Shown here piece after piece: positions 8,317 to 15,393 of a DNA stretch of 20,494 nucleotides. A program made the translations under genes and the position numbers. The first letter of the stretch is position 1. Each line of letters starts with the position of its first letter. Below the pieces are notes generated by a model. It saw nothing but the letters and a program-made list of their open reading frames with translations, searched no databases and was not told the origin of the DNA. This DNA is from JBAZOJ01 sp041648755 (GTDB lineage Bacteria; Planctomycetota; B143-G9): contig JBAZOJ010000037.1 of assembly GCA_041648755.1 (NCBI GenBank), positions 1-20,494 of the forward strand, given 5' to 3'.

Positions 8317-8967
8317 ATGGAAACAACGCTGTCTTTCGCTGACATGGTGAGCCTTTTCCTTGCGGCCTTTCTTACCCTGGCCATCTTTTCCTTCCTGTGG
8401 AAGGACAACTTCTTCTACAAGCTTGGTGAAGCTCTGTTCGTCGGTAGCGCGGTCGGCTACAACCTTGGACTGATCTACGACGTCATCATCTTCCCACGCT
8501 GGGTCACCCCGATTTTTTACCAGTACAAGTTCTTCTATCTCATCCCGACGGTGATAGGCGCGATGTACATTACCCGCTTCTCCCGAAAATGGAGTTGGCT
8601 GTCGCGCTACCCGATGGCGATGCTTATCGGCTTTGGTTCAGGCTTTTCGATTCCATACGCCATCCAGGCGTCAATCTTCAAGCAGGTGTCAGCCTCCATG
8701 CTGCCCCTGTGGAGCAGCGCGGGCTTTGAGCTTAACAACTTGCTCATGGTCATCGGCGTTCTGACGACGCTGTTCTACTTCTTCTTCTCGATCGAGCACA
8801 ACCGCAAGTTGGTGCGTATTCCGGTCAGGATAGGTATCGTTTTCATCATGATTTCGTTCGGCGCGACATTCGGATTCACCGTAATGGCCCGTTTCTCGCT
8901 GCTGATCGGACGAGTCAACTTCCTGTGGTACGATTGGCTTGGAGCATTATTCGGCTTCAAAGCCTGA
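8317..8967 (+). CDS. Polytopic inner-membrane protein of unknown function
   Basis: 216 residues from ATG at 8317, with GGGAGG at 8306-8311 five nt upstream. At least six hydrophobic segments are visible, near residues 10-28, 36-59, 70-88, 97-115, 137-158 and 170-198, with a last amphipathic WYDWLGALFGF at the C terminus. The motif FLWKDNFFYKLGEALFVGSA right after the first span, and VMARFSLLIGRVNFL before the end, look like conserved signatures. My recollection is that LWKDN-F-Y-x-E-x-LFVG sequences occur in uncharacterised membrane proteins of several uncultured phyla, but I cannot name a family. It is the third of three consecutive membrane proteins after the giant protein and the last before a 73-nt gap leading to the lipoprotein gene. 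Confidence 0.75.
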   Translation: METTLSFADMVSLFLAAFLTLAIFSFLWKDNFFYKLGEALFVGSAVGYNLGLIYDVIIFPRWVTPIFYQYKFFYLIPTVIGAMYITRFSRKWSWLSRYPMAMLIGFGSGFSIPYAIQASIFKQVSASMLPLWSSAGFELNNLLMVIGVLTTLFYFFFSIEHNRKLVRIPVRIGIVFIMISFGATFGFTVMARFSLLIGRVNFLWYDWLGALFGFKA

Positions 8968-9021
8968 CATGTGTTGCCTGAGTACGGAAACCTAACAGCC
9001 TTCGGCCGAATGCGGGCAGGG

Positions 9022-9040
9022 AAAGCCATAAGGAGGCTTT
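9022..9040 (+). promoter_or_regulatory. Small hairpin enclosing the ribosome site of the OmpA-like lipoprotein gene
   Basis: AAAGCC (9022-9027) pairs with GGCTTT (9035-9040), leaving a 7-nt loop. The ribosome site AAGGAGG (9030-9036) lies partly in the loop and partly in the right arm, and the ATG follows immediately at 9041. Six pairs are weak, so regulation of translation is only a possibility. A separate palindrome TTCGGCCGAA lies at 9001-9010. Confidence 0.35.
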
Positions 9041-9805
9041 ATGAAAAGGGTGATGGTTCTGGTGTTGGTGCTTTTCGCGTTGGGATTGGTTGCAGGATGC
9101 AAGCCCAATGAGGGCAGGAATGCGTCCCTGGCCGCCGACCTTGAGAAGGCCCGTGCGGAGAATGAGCAACTGAAGAAGGAGATCGAGGACTTGCGCAGAG
9201 AGTTGAATATCTGCGCGGACGAGCGTAACGAATGGCGCGATAAGACGAATGGCGCACAAGTCAAGTTGCAGGAACTGGAGAACATGATCGCGAAGATGAA
9301 ATTCGAGTCCATCGATCTCAAGGCGAAACTCGAGGAGCTCGAGAAGCGGAATGCCCGACTGGAGAGCGAGCGCGGCGGCCTTGAGGGAATGCTGAAGAAC
9401 CTCGAAGGGGTCAGGGTTTCGCGCAGGGGCGACGAGATATGCCTCACCCTGGAAGACAAGATCCTCTTTGACTCCGGGAAAGCTGACCTGAAGTCATCAG
9501 CATCGAAGACACTGAAGCAGATTGCCGATGCAATCTCCAAGAACTTCAAGGGACGCCATATTCGCATCGAAGGCCATACTGACTCGGATCCGATCACCAA
9601 GGCAAAGGTGTTTGCCAGCAACTGGGAACTCTCCGTGGGACGTGCCGCGACCGTTCTGCACGAGTTGGTGAAAGACGGGCTGCCAGAGTCCGGATTCTCG
9701 ATTGCAGGTTTTGCCTTTCATCGGCCTGTTGCTCCGAATGATACCCCCGCGAACAAGGCGAAGAACCGTCGCGTCGAGATTATCATTATGGCGGAAGAGA
9801 AGTAA
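9041..9805 (+). CDS. Pal/OmpA-type peptidoglycan-binding lipoprotein with coiled-coil stalk
   Basis: 254 residues from ATG at 9041, with AAGGAGG four nt upstream. A lipobox LVAGC gives lipid attachment at Cys20. Residues ~28-125 are a charged heptad-rich coiled coil (ENEQLKKEIEDLRRELNI and similar). From ~127 to the end is an OmpA/MotB C-terminal domain: LFDSGKADLKSSASKTL, then EGHTDSD, then NWELSVGRAATVLHEL, and finally NRRVEIII. The NWELS-x-x-RA form is typical of MotB/OmpA relatives that bind peptidoglycan diaminopimelate through the conserved Asp and Arg. The protein should sit in the outer membrane, or less likely the inner membrane, and grip the cell wall. The ~100-residue stalk is absent from ordinary Pal (~170 residues) and would extend its reach. 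Its position between the two giant paralogues suggests it anchors the complex; that is inference. Confidence 0.93.
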   Translation: MKRVMVLVLVLFALGLVAGCKPNEGRNASLAADLEKARAENEQLKKEIEDLRRELNICADERNEWRDKTNGAQVKLQELENMIAKMKFESIDLKAKLEELEKRNARLESERGGLEGMLKNLEGVRVSRRGDEICLTLEDKILFDSGKADLKSSASKTLKQIADAISKNFKGRHIRIEGHTDSDPITKAKVFASNWELSVGRAATVLHELVKDGLPESGFSIAGFAFHRPVAPNDTPANKAKNRRVEIIIMAEEK

Positions 9806-9811
9806 GTATGC

Positions 9812-9834
9812 GTTTTCCGCGAATCGCGGAAAGC
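9812..9834 (+). other. Perfect inverted repeat just after the lipoprotein stop codon
   Basis: TTTCCGCG (9814-9821) pairs with CGCGGAAA (9825-9832) around an AAT loop; a G-C and a T-G pair extend it to 10 bp. It starts 6 nt after the stop codon and has no T-tract. It may protect the 3' end of the upstream message, pause polymerase, or bind a dimeric protein. Confidence 0.5.
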
Positions 9835-9856
9835 ACGGCGAATTCAGCAATGCTCG

Positions 9857-9894
9857 GGGGCGAGGCGCAAGCCGCTTCGCCCCTTCGCATTTTT
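9857..9894 (+). terminator. Weak or partial intrinsic terminator before the second giant gene
   Basis: GGGGCGAGGCG (9857-9867) pairs with CGCTTCGCCCC (9873-9883) over 11 bp with one G-U pair and a 5-nt loop. Five T residues come only at 9890-9894, six nt after the stem, so termination would probably be incomplete. This fits attenuation between the lipoprotein and the second giant gene rather than an operon end. Confidence 0.4.
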
Positions 9895-9940
9895 CACTCA
9901 CTCGGCTTCGACAGGCCGGGCGTAGCTTAAGGAGCGTGAA

Positions 9941-12900
9941 GTGAGAAGGATCCTTGCTTGTGCAACCACGCTGGTACTGCTGGTCGGCATCGGTGGACTC
10001 TGTTGGGCCGAAACGGCCGAGTCTCCCGTTCCAAAAGTCTCTCTGCTGAAGAATGCCAGCTTCGAGGAGCCAAGGACTGCCGTGGACGAGACGGCCATTT
10101 TTCCCTTCGGCTGGCACATCGTCAAGAGCGGGCTTTCTGCGGAAGATGCCAATCGCGGAAACGTCACTCTCTCATCGCGCGACGAAAACGGCGCTCGTCG
10201 GAACGGCATCAAGGTGTCGTGCACGAATCCTAACCCAATTTTCACCAATGCCGCCTACGCGGTCTTTCCGTCCCCGGAGACCATCAAGGCCCTGACGGGT
10301 AAGACCATCACCGTGCGCGCGAATGTAAATGTAGTGCGGGCCAATGGAGCAAAGACTGTTCCCGCAATCACTCCCTTGACGGGTGTGCTTGAGCTGAAGG
10401 CCGGGACGGATTTCACCCCGGAAGAGGAACTGCAGAACTTCCGTGGATTTGCAGGCGTCAACCTCGTGTTCTGGTCCTCCAAGGATCTTTCCGATGACAA
10501 GATCGTGCCCTCCAAGCTGTTCATAGCCTCAATGGCAAAGACTCGGACGGTAGCCTTTTCCACGACAACCGGCTCAGTGTCCCTGTCATGCTCCGCGTTA
10601 GTGCCCGATGGCGCCAACATGGCTGCAATTCTGCTTGAGGGCAAGGGCGATATGGAGGCCGTTTTCGAGAGTGTTTCACTGGATTTGACCGAGAATATTC
10701 CGGGCAAGGTGATGCTGCCGTTCAACTTGGGGATGGAAATCCTCACCCCGGCAGTTTCCACTGTGCCGAAGGACTGGTTCGTCGGGGCAGTCGGGCAGAG
10801 ATCTTACTGCAAGCCGACAGTGGCGAATCCCAATGCAGGTTCGTACAGCCTTGAACTCGGCAATCCCGACCCGAACGACACGGGTGAGCTCCGAGCTTTC
10901 ACCTGTGACTTCGACATCCCAACGAACCGAGCGCTTTGGGGAAAGGAAGTCACTTTCTCCGCCCGCGTGATGACCGATCTTGCCCCGGCTTTCATCCGGG
11001 AACCCCTCAATCCATTCTTCATGGGCAACAGGAGTTTCATCCGCGGGAAAGACTATACGGATCCGATTGACCTGACATGGCTGAGGAATTACGCTGTTCT
11101 GAAGATTGTGTGCCGAAAGGCCGGGGGAAAGGTCCTCGAGCCGGAGATCTGCGAACAGGAGTATGCTTTCGGTAGATCCAGCGGCTGGGTCAACATCATG
11201 ACGAAGATCGTTGTACCCGTGCGCACCTTCTCTGTGGAATGGCACGTCGTGCTCAAGGGTTACGGTCGGGCCTGGTTTGACAGCGTCAGCGCGAACATCA
11301 CGGGCGGGGCGAACTTCCCGCTTCCGAATGAGGGTTTTGAGGAGCAGTACCTGCTTCCTCCGGCCGATTGGGATTTCACCGGCACGACGGGATCCGTAGC
11401 CGTTCTGGATGCCTCAGAGAAGATCGATGGACGCCACTCAGTCTGTATCGAGAATGCGAACTACTCTCAGAATAAGTTGGAGACGCTCTCCCTGACCGTT
11501 GCCCGGGCAGCCGAGGGTCTTGACTTTCCGGCGGGATGGAAGTTAGTCTTCGAAGCTGATGTTAAGGCTGAATTCAACAAGAACGATTTCCAGCAGAGCG
11601 CAACGATCGAAATTTCCGCATCCGCCCCATCCGATGTCTTCGTCACCCCAACTGAGGCATGGCCGAAGTCCAGCGCAGTATGTGGTCGCACAGAATGGCG
11701 AAGGCTCAAGGCTGCGATGATTATCCAGGACGGAATCACCGATTTTAGCTTCAATCTGAATGTGACCGGCGTCGGGAAGGTGTACTTCGACAACCTGTCC
11801 GTGACCACGGAGAGGGTGGCCGTTCCGACAACCGCCATCAAGAATGCGGGCTTTGTCCTTGCCAATGACTTTGCCTTCTCGGATTGGGATCTGTCCGGTC
11901 CTAAAGAGGGCTCAAGGGCAATCGCCTTCCCGTTCGCAAATCCACCCGTGTACGGTGACGTCGCGGACGAAGGTGCCAGGATATGGCAGGATCTGACTTT
12001 GGAAGGTGATCTGTCACCGAAAAACCTTGCCGGCAAGCCGGTCAGTTTCTATGTGCTTGGAAAATGCGAAAGCTCCCTGACCATGAAGGCGCAGCTTCGA
12101 TTCTACGGCGAGGGTTCGAAGGAAATCGAAGTCCCCGCCGATGGAACGTCGATAGTGGGAGTCTCGGCAGCAGAGTTTCTATTCGCGCCTTTCAGATTAG
12201 CCAAGGTCTCGGCGGCTATTCCTTCCGGATGCCGGAAGATTGTGGCTGAGTTAGCATTTGCAGGGACCAGCGGAAGATATCAAGTCCTTAAGGTCAAGAT
12301 ATCCGGAAATCCGCCGATAACTGACAGGAGCGTGCTTGGGTTGGCCGAAGGACTTCCGGAATACAGTTACGAAGTCGCCGAGTTCGATTATGTTGCCCCA
12401 AAGCTTGATGATGTTCTCAGTTTCCAAGGCCCGGCCGGAGATTTCCTGGCCAAGTACGGACGTTCACTTACAGTGATTCCCTCCGTGCCCGGCGGAGCGC
12501 TCCTCAACGGGGCCTTCGCGTCGGCCGAACGGTATGTCCCGGATGACTTCAAGTACTATCATCTGAGCGCCAAGGCCGTTGTCGAGAGGGCATTCGCATA
12601 CACTGTACTCCCTCTGGGTTCCGGGACAGCGCTTTCGCAGCGGATCGACTTCCCTGAGGATGTCTGGAAGAAGATTGTCGGAGAGACCTTCACGTTCTGG
12701 ATGGACGGCGGCGTGATCAATGCCGAGGGCGCTCTTGCCCTGCAGTTCATCGGCAAGGACGGAACACCAATCGGCGAGGCTGTCGAGCAGACCTTCAAGA
12801 AAGCCGGAAGCATTTCCGGAGGCATGTACGCTCCAGCGAGCTCCAGTACTTCGGCAAAGATCCCTGAGGGAACAACCGGCGTCATCCTGAAGATAATCGG

Positions 12901-13771
12901 GAGAGGAGATGGTGGGAAGCTCATTCTATGCACGGCGGGCGTAGGGTCCCTGTTTGTCGGGACAGGACTTTTCGATTGGCTTGCCTACTACATGTGGTTC
13001 GACTTTGCCAAGACCAACGTGCTTGTTGGCGTGCTGCTGTTCAGCTTCCTGATAATGTTCTTCATCTTCACGGCGAGGCGCAGGGACCTGTTTGTCCGCA
13101 AAATTGCCGGCTTGGACTCGATTGACGAGGCCATCGGCCGCGCGACCGAAATGGGCAAGCCGATTCTCTACTTGCCGGGATTGGACACGATTGATTACCT
13201 GTCTACCATCGCTGCCGTCAATATCCTCAGTCGCGTGGCCAAGCGAATTGCCGACTACGAGGCACCTCTGAGGGTTCCTAACTACGACCCCGTGGTTATG
13301 GCGGTTTGTCAGGAGACTGTCAAGAGCGCGTATATGCATGCCGGAAGGCCGGACGCATACGACGAGGACTCGGTCTTCTACCTTTCCAGCGACCAGTTTG
13401 CCTATGTCTCGGCAGTTATCGGCCTGATGAGCAGAGAAAAGCCCGCCGCGAACTTCTTCATGGGCGGCTACTATGCCGAGGCACTGATGCTGGCCGAAGC
13501 CGGCGCTACAACCGGCGCCATTCAGATCGCGGGAACCGACTCCGTCCACCAACTGCCTTTCTTCATCGTGGCCTGCGATTACACTTTGATGGGCGAGGAA
13601 CTGTATGCCGCGTCCGCGTACCTCTCCCGCGAGCCCATGGAACTTGGCTCGCTGAAGGGCTCGGACTATAGTAAGATGATCTTCATGCTGATGGTCGTTT
13701 TTGGCACAGTCGCAGTGACGATTAACACGGGCTTCATGAGATGGCTGGTCGAACTGATCAACGTACAGTAG
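9941..13771 (+). CDS. Giant membrane protein: jelly-roll ectodomain, one span, cytosolic DUF6754-like domain (paralogue 2)
   Basis: 1276 residues from GTG at 9941, with AAGGAG at 9929-9934 six nt upstream and a signal peptide (residues 1-23, cut after CWA). The layout matches the protein at 2962: exported jelly-roll-like modules (openings KNASFE, NEGFEE; closing strands AVFESVSLDL, AWFDSVSANI, VYFDNLSVTT), a span at ~1024-1044 ending in ARRRDLF, a ~200-residue cytosolic domain, and a C-terminal hydrophobic segment. Counted by eye, the cytosolic domains differ at ~36 of 204 residues, while the ectodomains agree far less (roughly 35-45% in parts I aligned). In a run of 37 identical residues (1197-1233) 19 codons differ silently, so the identity reflects selection and not recent copying. 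The gene ends the series and is followed by a strong terminator. The paralogues may form a heteromer sharing the membrane core encoded between them. Confidence 0.88.
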   Translation: MRRILACATTLVLLVGIGGLCWAETAESPVPKVSLLKNASFEEPRTAVDETAIFPFGWHIVKSGLSAEDANRGNVTLSSRDENGARRNGIKVSCTNPNPIFTNAAYAVFPSPETIKALTGKTITVRANVNVVRANGAKTVPAITPLTGVLELKAGTDFTPEEELQNFRGFAGVNLVFWSSKDLSDDKIVPSKLFIASMAKTRTVAFSTTTGSVSLSCSALVPDGANMAAILLEGKGDMEAVFESVSLDLTENIPGKVMLPFNLGMEILTPAVSTVPKDWFVGAVGQRSYCKPTVANPNAGSYSLELGNPDPNDTGELRAFTCDFDIPTNRALWGKEVTFSARVMTDLAPAFIREPLNPFFMGNRSFIRGKDYTDPIDLTWLRNYAVLKIVCRKAGGKVLEPEICEQEYAFGRSSGWVNIMTKIVVPVRTFSVEWHVVLKGYGRAWFDSVSANITGGANFPLPNEGFEEQYLLPPADWDFTGTTGSVAVLDASEKIDGRHSVCIENANYSQNKLETLSLTVARAAEGLDFPAGWKLVFEADVKAEFNKNDFQQSATIEISASAPSDVFVTPTEAWPKSSAVCGRTEWRRLKAAMIIQDGITDFSFNLNVTGVGKVYFDNLSVTTERVAVPTTAIKNAGFVLANDFAFSDWDLSGPKEGSRAIAFPFANPPVYGDVADEGARIWQDLTLEGDLSPKNLAGKPVSFYVLGKCESSLTMKAQLRFYGEGSKEIEVPADGTSIVGVSAAEFLFAPFRLAKVSAAIPSGCRKIVAELAFAGTSGRYQVLKVKISGNPPITDRSVLGLAEGLPEYSYEVAEFDYVAPKLDDVLSFQGPAGDFLAKYGRSLTVIPSVPGGALLNGAFASAERYVPDDFKYYHLSAKAVVERAFAYTVLPLGSGTALSQRIDFPEDVWKKIVGETFTFWMDGGVINAEGALALQFIGKDGTPIGEAVEQTFKKAGSISGGMYAPASSSTSAKIPEGTTGVILKIIGRGDGGKLILCTAGVGSLFVGTGLFDWLAYYMWFDFAKTNVLVGVLLFSFLIMFFIFTARRRDLFVRKIAGLDSIDEAIGRATEMGKPILYLPGLDTIDYLSTIAAVNILSRVAKRIADYEAPLRVPNYDPVVMAVCQETVKSAYMHAGRPDAYDEDSVFYLSSDQFAYVSAVIGLMSREKPAANFFMGGYYAEALMLAEAGATTGAIQIAGTDSVHQLPFFIVACDYTLMGEELYAASAYLSREPMELGSLKGSDYSKMIFMLMVVFGTVAVTINTGFMRWLVELINVQ

Positions 13772-13787
13772 CCCTGTGACATTTCTG

Positions 13788-13820
13788 AAGGGGGGGCGGC
13801 TGGGCCGCCCCCCCTTGTAT
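13788..13820 (+). terminator. Strong intrinsic terminator closing the 13.8-kb gene series
   Basis: A perfect 11-bp G+C-only stem (13790-13800 with 13804-13814, loop TGG) is extended by two A-T pairs and followed by TTGTATTT. It starts 16 nt after the stop codon of the second giant gene. The downstream tract is not purely T, but the stem is very stable. Confidence 0.8.
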
Positions 13821-13987
13821 TTCCCCCTCTCCCTGTGGAACGCAGTAGCAAGCACATTGACGCGACGCTATGTTGGTATGCGCGTCTTCGCGGTTTTACC
13901 CTCGCCAGGCACCGAGGCCGCGAAAAGTGGAGAATGAAACTGCGAAAATGTGCTGCATTTCAGTCAAATTGAGAAGTCCCCACTTGC
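13821..13987. other. Intergenic stretch with one inverted repeat
   Basis: No gene with a ribosome site is seen here. TTCGCGG (13887-13893) and CCGCGAA (13918-13924) form an imperfect hairpin with a long loop, followed by AAAA. It could be a minor terminator for minus-strand transcripts or chance. A 79-codon open frame from 13870 lacks a ribosome site and overlaps the next gene, so I do not call it. Confidence 0.3.
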
Positions 13988-14015
13988 TTGCACCGGCAGC
14001 GCTTTTCGATAGAAT
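13988..14015 (+). promoter_or_regulatory. Candidate sigma70-type promoter for the lipoprotein gene group
   Basis: TTGCAC (13988-13993) and TAGAAT (14010-14015) are 16 nt apart. The -10 matches the consensus at five of six bases, the -35 at three. The start site would fall near 14022, giving a leader of ~14 nt that just holds the ribosome site GGGAGGT. The preceding strong terminator makes a new promoter necessary. Confidence 0.5.
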
Positions 14016-14035
14016 GAAAATACTTGGGAGGTTAC

Positions 14036-15385
14036 ATGGCATCCAGACAACTGAGCACGGCGTTGATTGTGGTTTTGTTCTGCGTTTTGGCGGCCTTCAC
14101 AAGGGCTGAGAGCGCGAGTGTCGACGTCAAGACGGGCGATGCCTGGTTTGGGATCTATGTCGAAGGAGTCAAGCAGGGCTCGTTGCACATCACGGTGGAC
14201 AAGAAGAAGGGTGCGACGGGAGAATACTACTCCATTGTTGGCCGGGAGAGCCGCGCATTCAAGGTGAAGGACAAGGATGTCACCGAGAACTACGACTACA
14301 AAGCGTCGGTGGGGCTCGACCTCAAGCCGTTGAGCTACGAAGCCATCGAGACCAAGGGCACAACGAAGAACACGATAAAGGCAAAGGTAACGGCCGGGGT
14401 TGCAGAGATCACAGTCCAGTTCGGTACGGCGGCAGCAAATCCTCCCCGCAAGGCCAATTTGACAGAAGGGGACTGTTGGAGTTTCTGTGCGCCGCTGTTG
14501 TTCGCTTCCCGCAAATACGCAACTGACAAGCCGCGCAGGTACGGCAAGATCGTGGAAGTGGGCTGCGCGGTGATCAGCTTCAACGTGGCAGGCTCGGCGA
14601 AGAAAGTGGCATTCCAGGGCGCAGACACGGCTGCGACGGAGTGGGTGGAGACCGAGTCGCAGAAGTTCACTCTTGAACAGGGAGAGGATGGCTCGGCGCT
14701 GTGGTGGAGCGAGACAACCAAGGCAAAGGTCACCACGAAGTACATTTCAGAGCCCGAGGAGGTGGCCAAGTCGCCATTTGATTTCGACGGGTTCCAGAAG
14801 CAGCCGAAGAAGGAAGTAAAGAAAGGCGAAGGCGACAAGAAGGGCACGAGGTTTGAGAACGCATACAAGCCAGTTGGCTCCGAAGATGGCGATGCAGAGA
14901 GCGCCCGGTGCATGATGAGCAAGGCAAAGGGATGGTCGATGAGGATGCCGGAGGGATGGGACACGAGTTTCCGGATGACCATGTTCGGTGGCGAAACGCT
15001 GCAGGGGGATATTATCAAGCCGCCGCACGTTGTCGAGGATGGTTGGTTTGAGATCCTGGTGAGCTATAGTGACAAGAAGGAAAAGGAAACCCCGACCAGT
15101 GTTCTGGAAGACTTCATAGGTCGGCGAAAGAACCTGGAGGTGCAGGGGGAGATCGAGAAGATCAAGTTGGATGACAAGACGACAATCGCGGGAGCAATGG
15201 TACAGATCAAGGACTCGGATGAGCCGTTCGATTTCTACATCATGGCGGCTTGCTCAGATAATTCCGCCTTCGTGATTACCCCGTACTCGATTCCCCTTTT
15301 CCAGCCTGCAAAAGCTACCTGGGAGAAGTACGAAAAGGAGATATACGCAATGATGGGCTCGTTCAGGATCATAGACACGGAGTAG
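14036..15385 (+). CDS. Exported two-domain protein with a C-terminal PsbP/DUF1795-like domain
   Basis: I take ATG at 14036 (449 residues): GGAGG at 14027-14031 lies 4 nt upstream and a signal peptide follows (residues 1-24, cut after TRA). An upstream in-frame TTG at 14024 would overlap the ribosome site. Residues ~25-240 are strand-rich (AWFGIYVEGVKQGSLHITVD, SYEAIETKGTTKNTIKAKV), a pattern seen in exported proteins that open with a Y/F-x-G-V-Y-x-x-G-x-K-x-G strand. A lysine-rich linker spans ~244-280. Residues ~299-449 (GWSMRMPEGW, later VLEDFIGRRKNLEVQGEIEK, ending MMGSFRIID) resemble the PsbP/DcrB/DUF1795 fold, with the usual MPEGW opening and SFRI ending. The gene is first in a group with two lipoprotein genes (8-nt gap). 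I cannot assign a function; it is probably periplasmic or outer-membrane associated. Confidence 0.75.
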   Translation: MASRQLSTALIVVLFCVLAAFTRAESASVDVKTGDAWFGIYVEGVKQGSLHITVDKKKGATGEYYSIVGRESRAFKVKDKDVTENYDYKASVGLDLKPLSYEAIETKGTTKNTIKAKVTAGVAEITVQFGTAAANPPRKANLTEGDCWSFCAPLLFASRKYATDKPRRYGKIVEVGCAVISFNVAGSAKKVAFQGADTAATEWVETESQKFTLEQGEDGSALWWSETTKAKVTTKYISEPEEVAKSPFDFDGFQKQPKKEVKKGEGDKKGTRFENAYKPVGSEDGDAESARCMMSKAKGWSMRMPEGWDTSFRMTMFGGETLQGDIIKPPHVVEDGWFEILVSYSDKKEKETPTSVLEDFIGRRKNLEVQGEIEKIKLDDKTTIAGAMVQIKDSDEPFDFYIMAACSDNSAFVITPYSIPLFQPAKATWEKYEKEIYAMMGSFRIIDTE

Positions 15386-15393
15386 GTGCAGGG

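Noticed and set aside
7499..8326. 275-codon antisense frame opposite the double-anchored protein
   Set aside because: It mirrors the plus-strand gene almost exactly, has no ribosome site and has a His/Arg/Asp-rich shadow composition; the plus strand shows clear membrane spans and tight gene spacing.
9001..9010. Palindrome TTCGGCCGAA as a terminator or operator
   Set aside because: It is short, has no loop or T-tract, and nothing else supports it.
12926..13855. 309-codon antisense frame over the conserved cytosolic domain of the second giant protein
   Set aside because: It would run through the terminator hairpin, has no ribosome site, and its content is the reverse shadow of a strongly conserved domain.
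13870..14109. 79-codon plus-strand frame upstream of the exported two-domain protein
   Set aside because: It lacks a ribosome site, overlaps the promoter and the start of a well-supported gene, and shows no domain or membrane feature.
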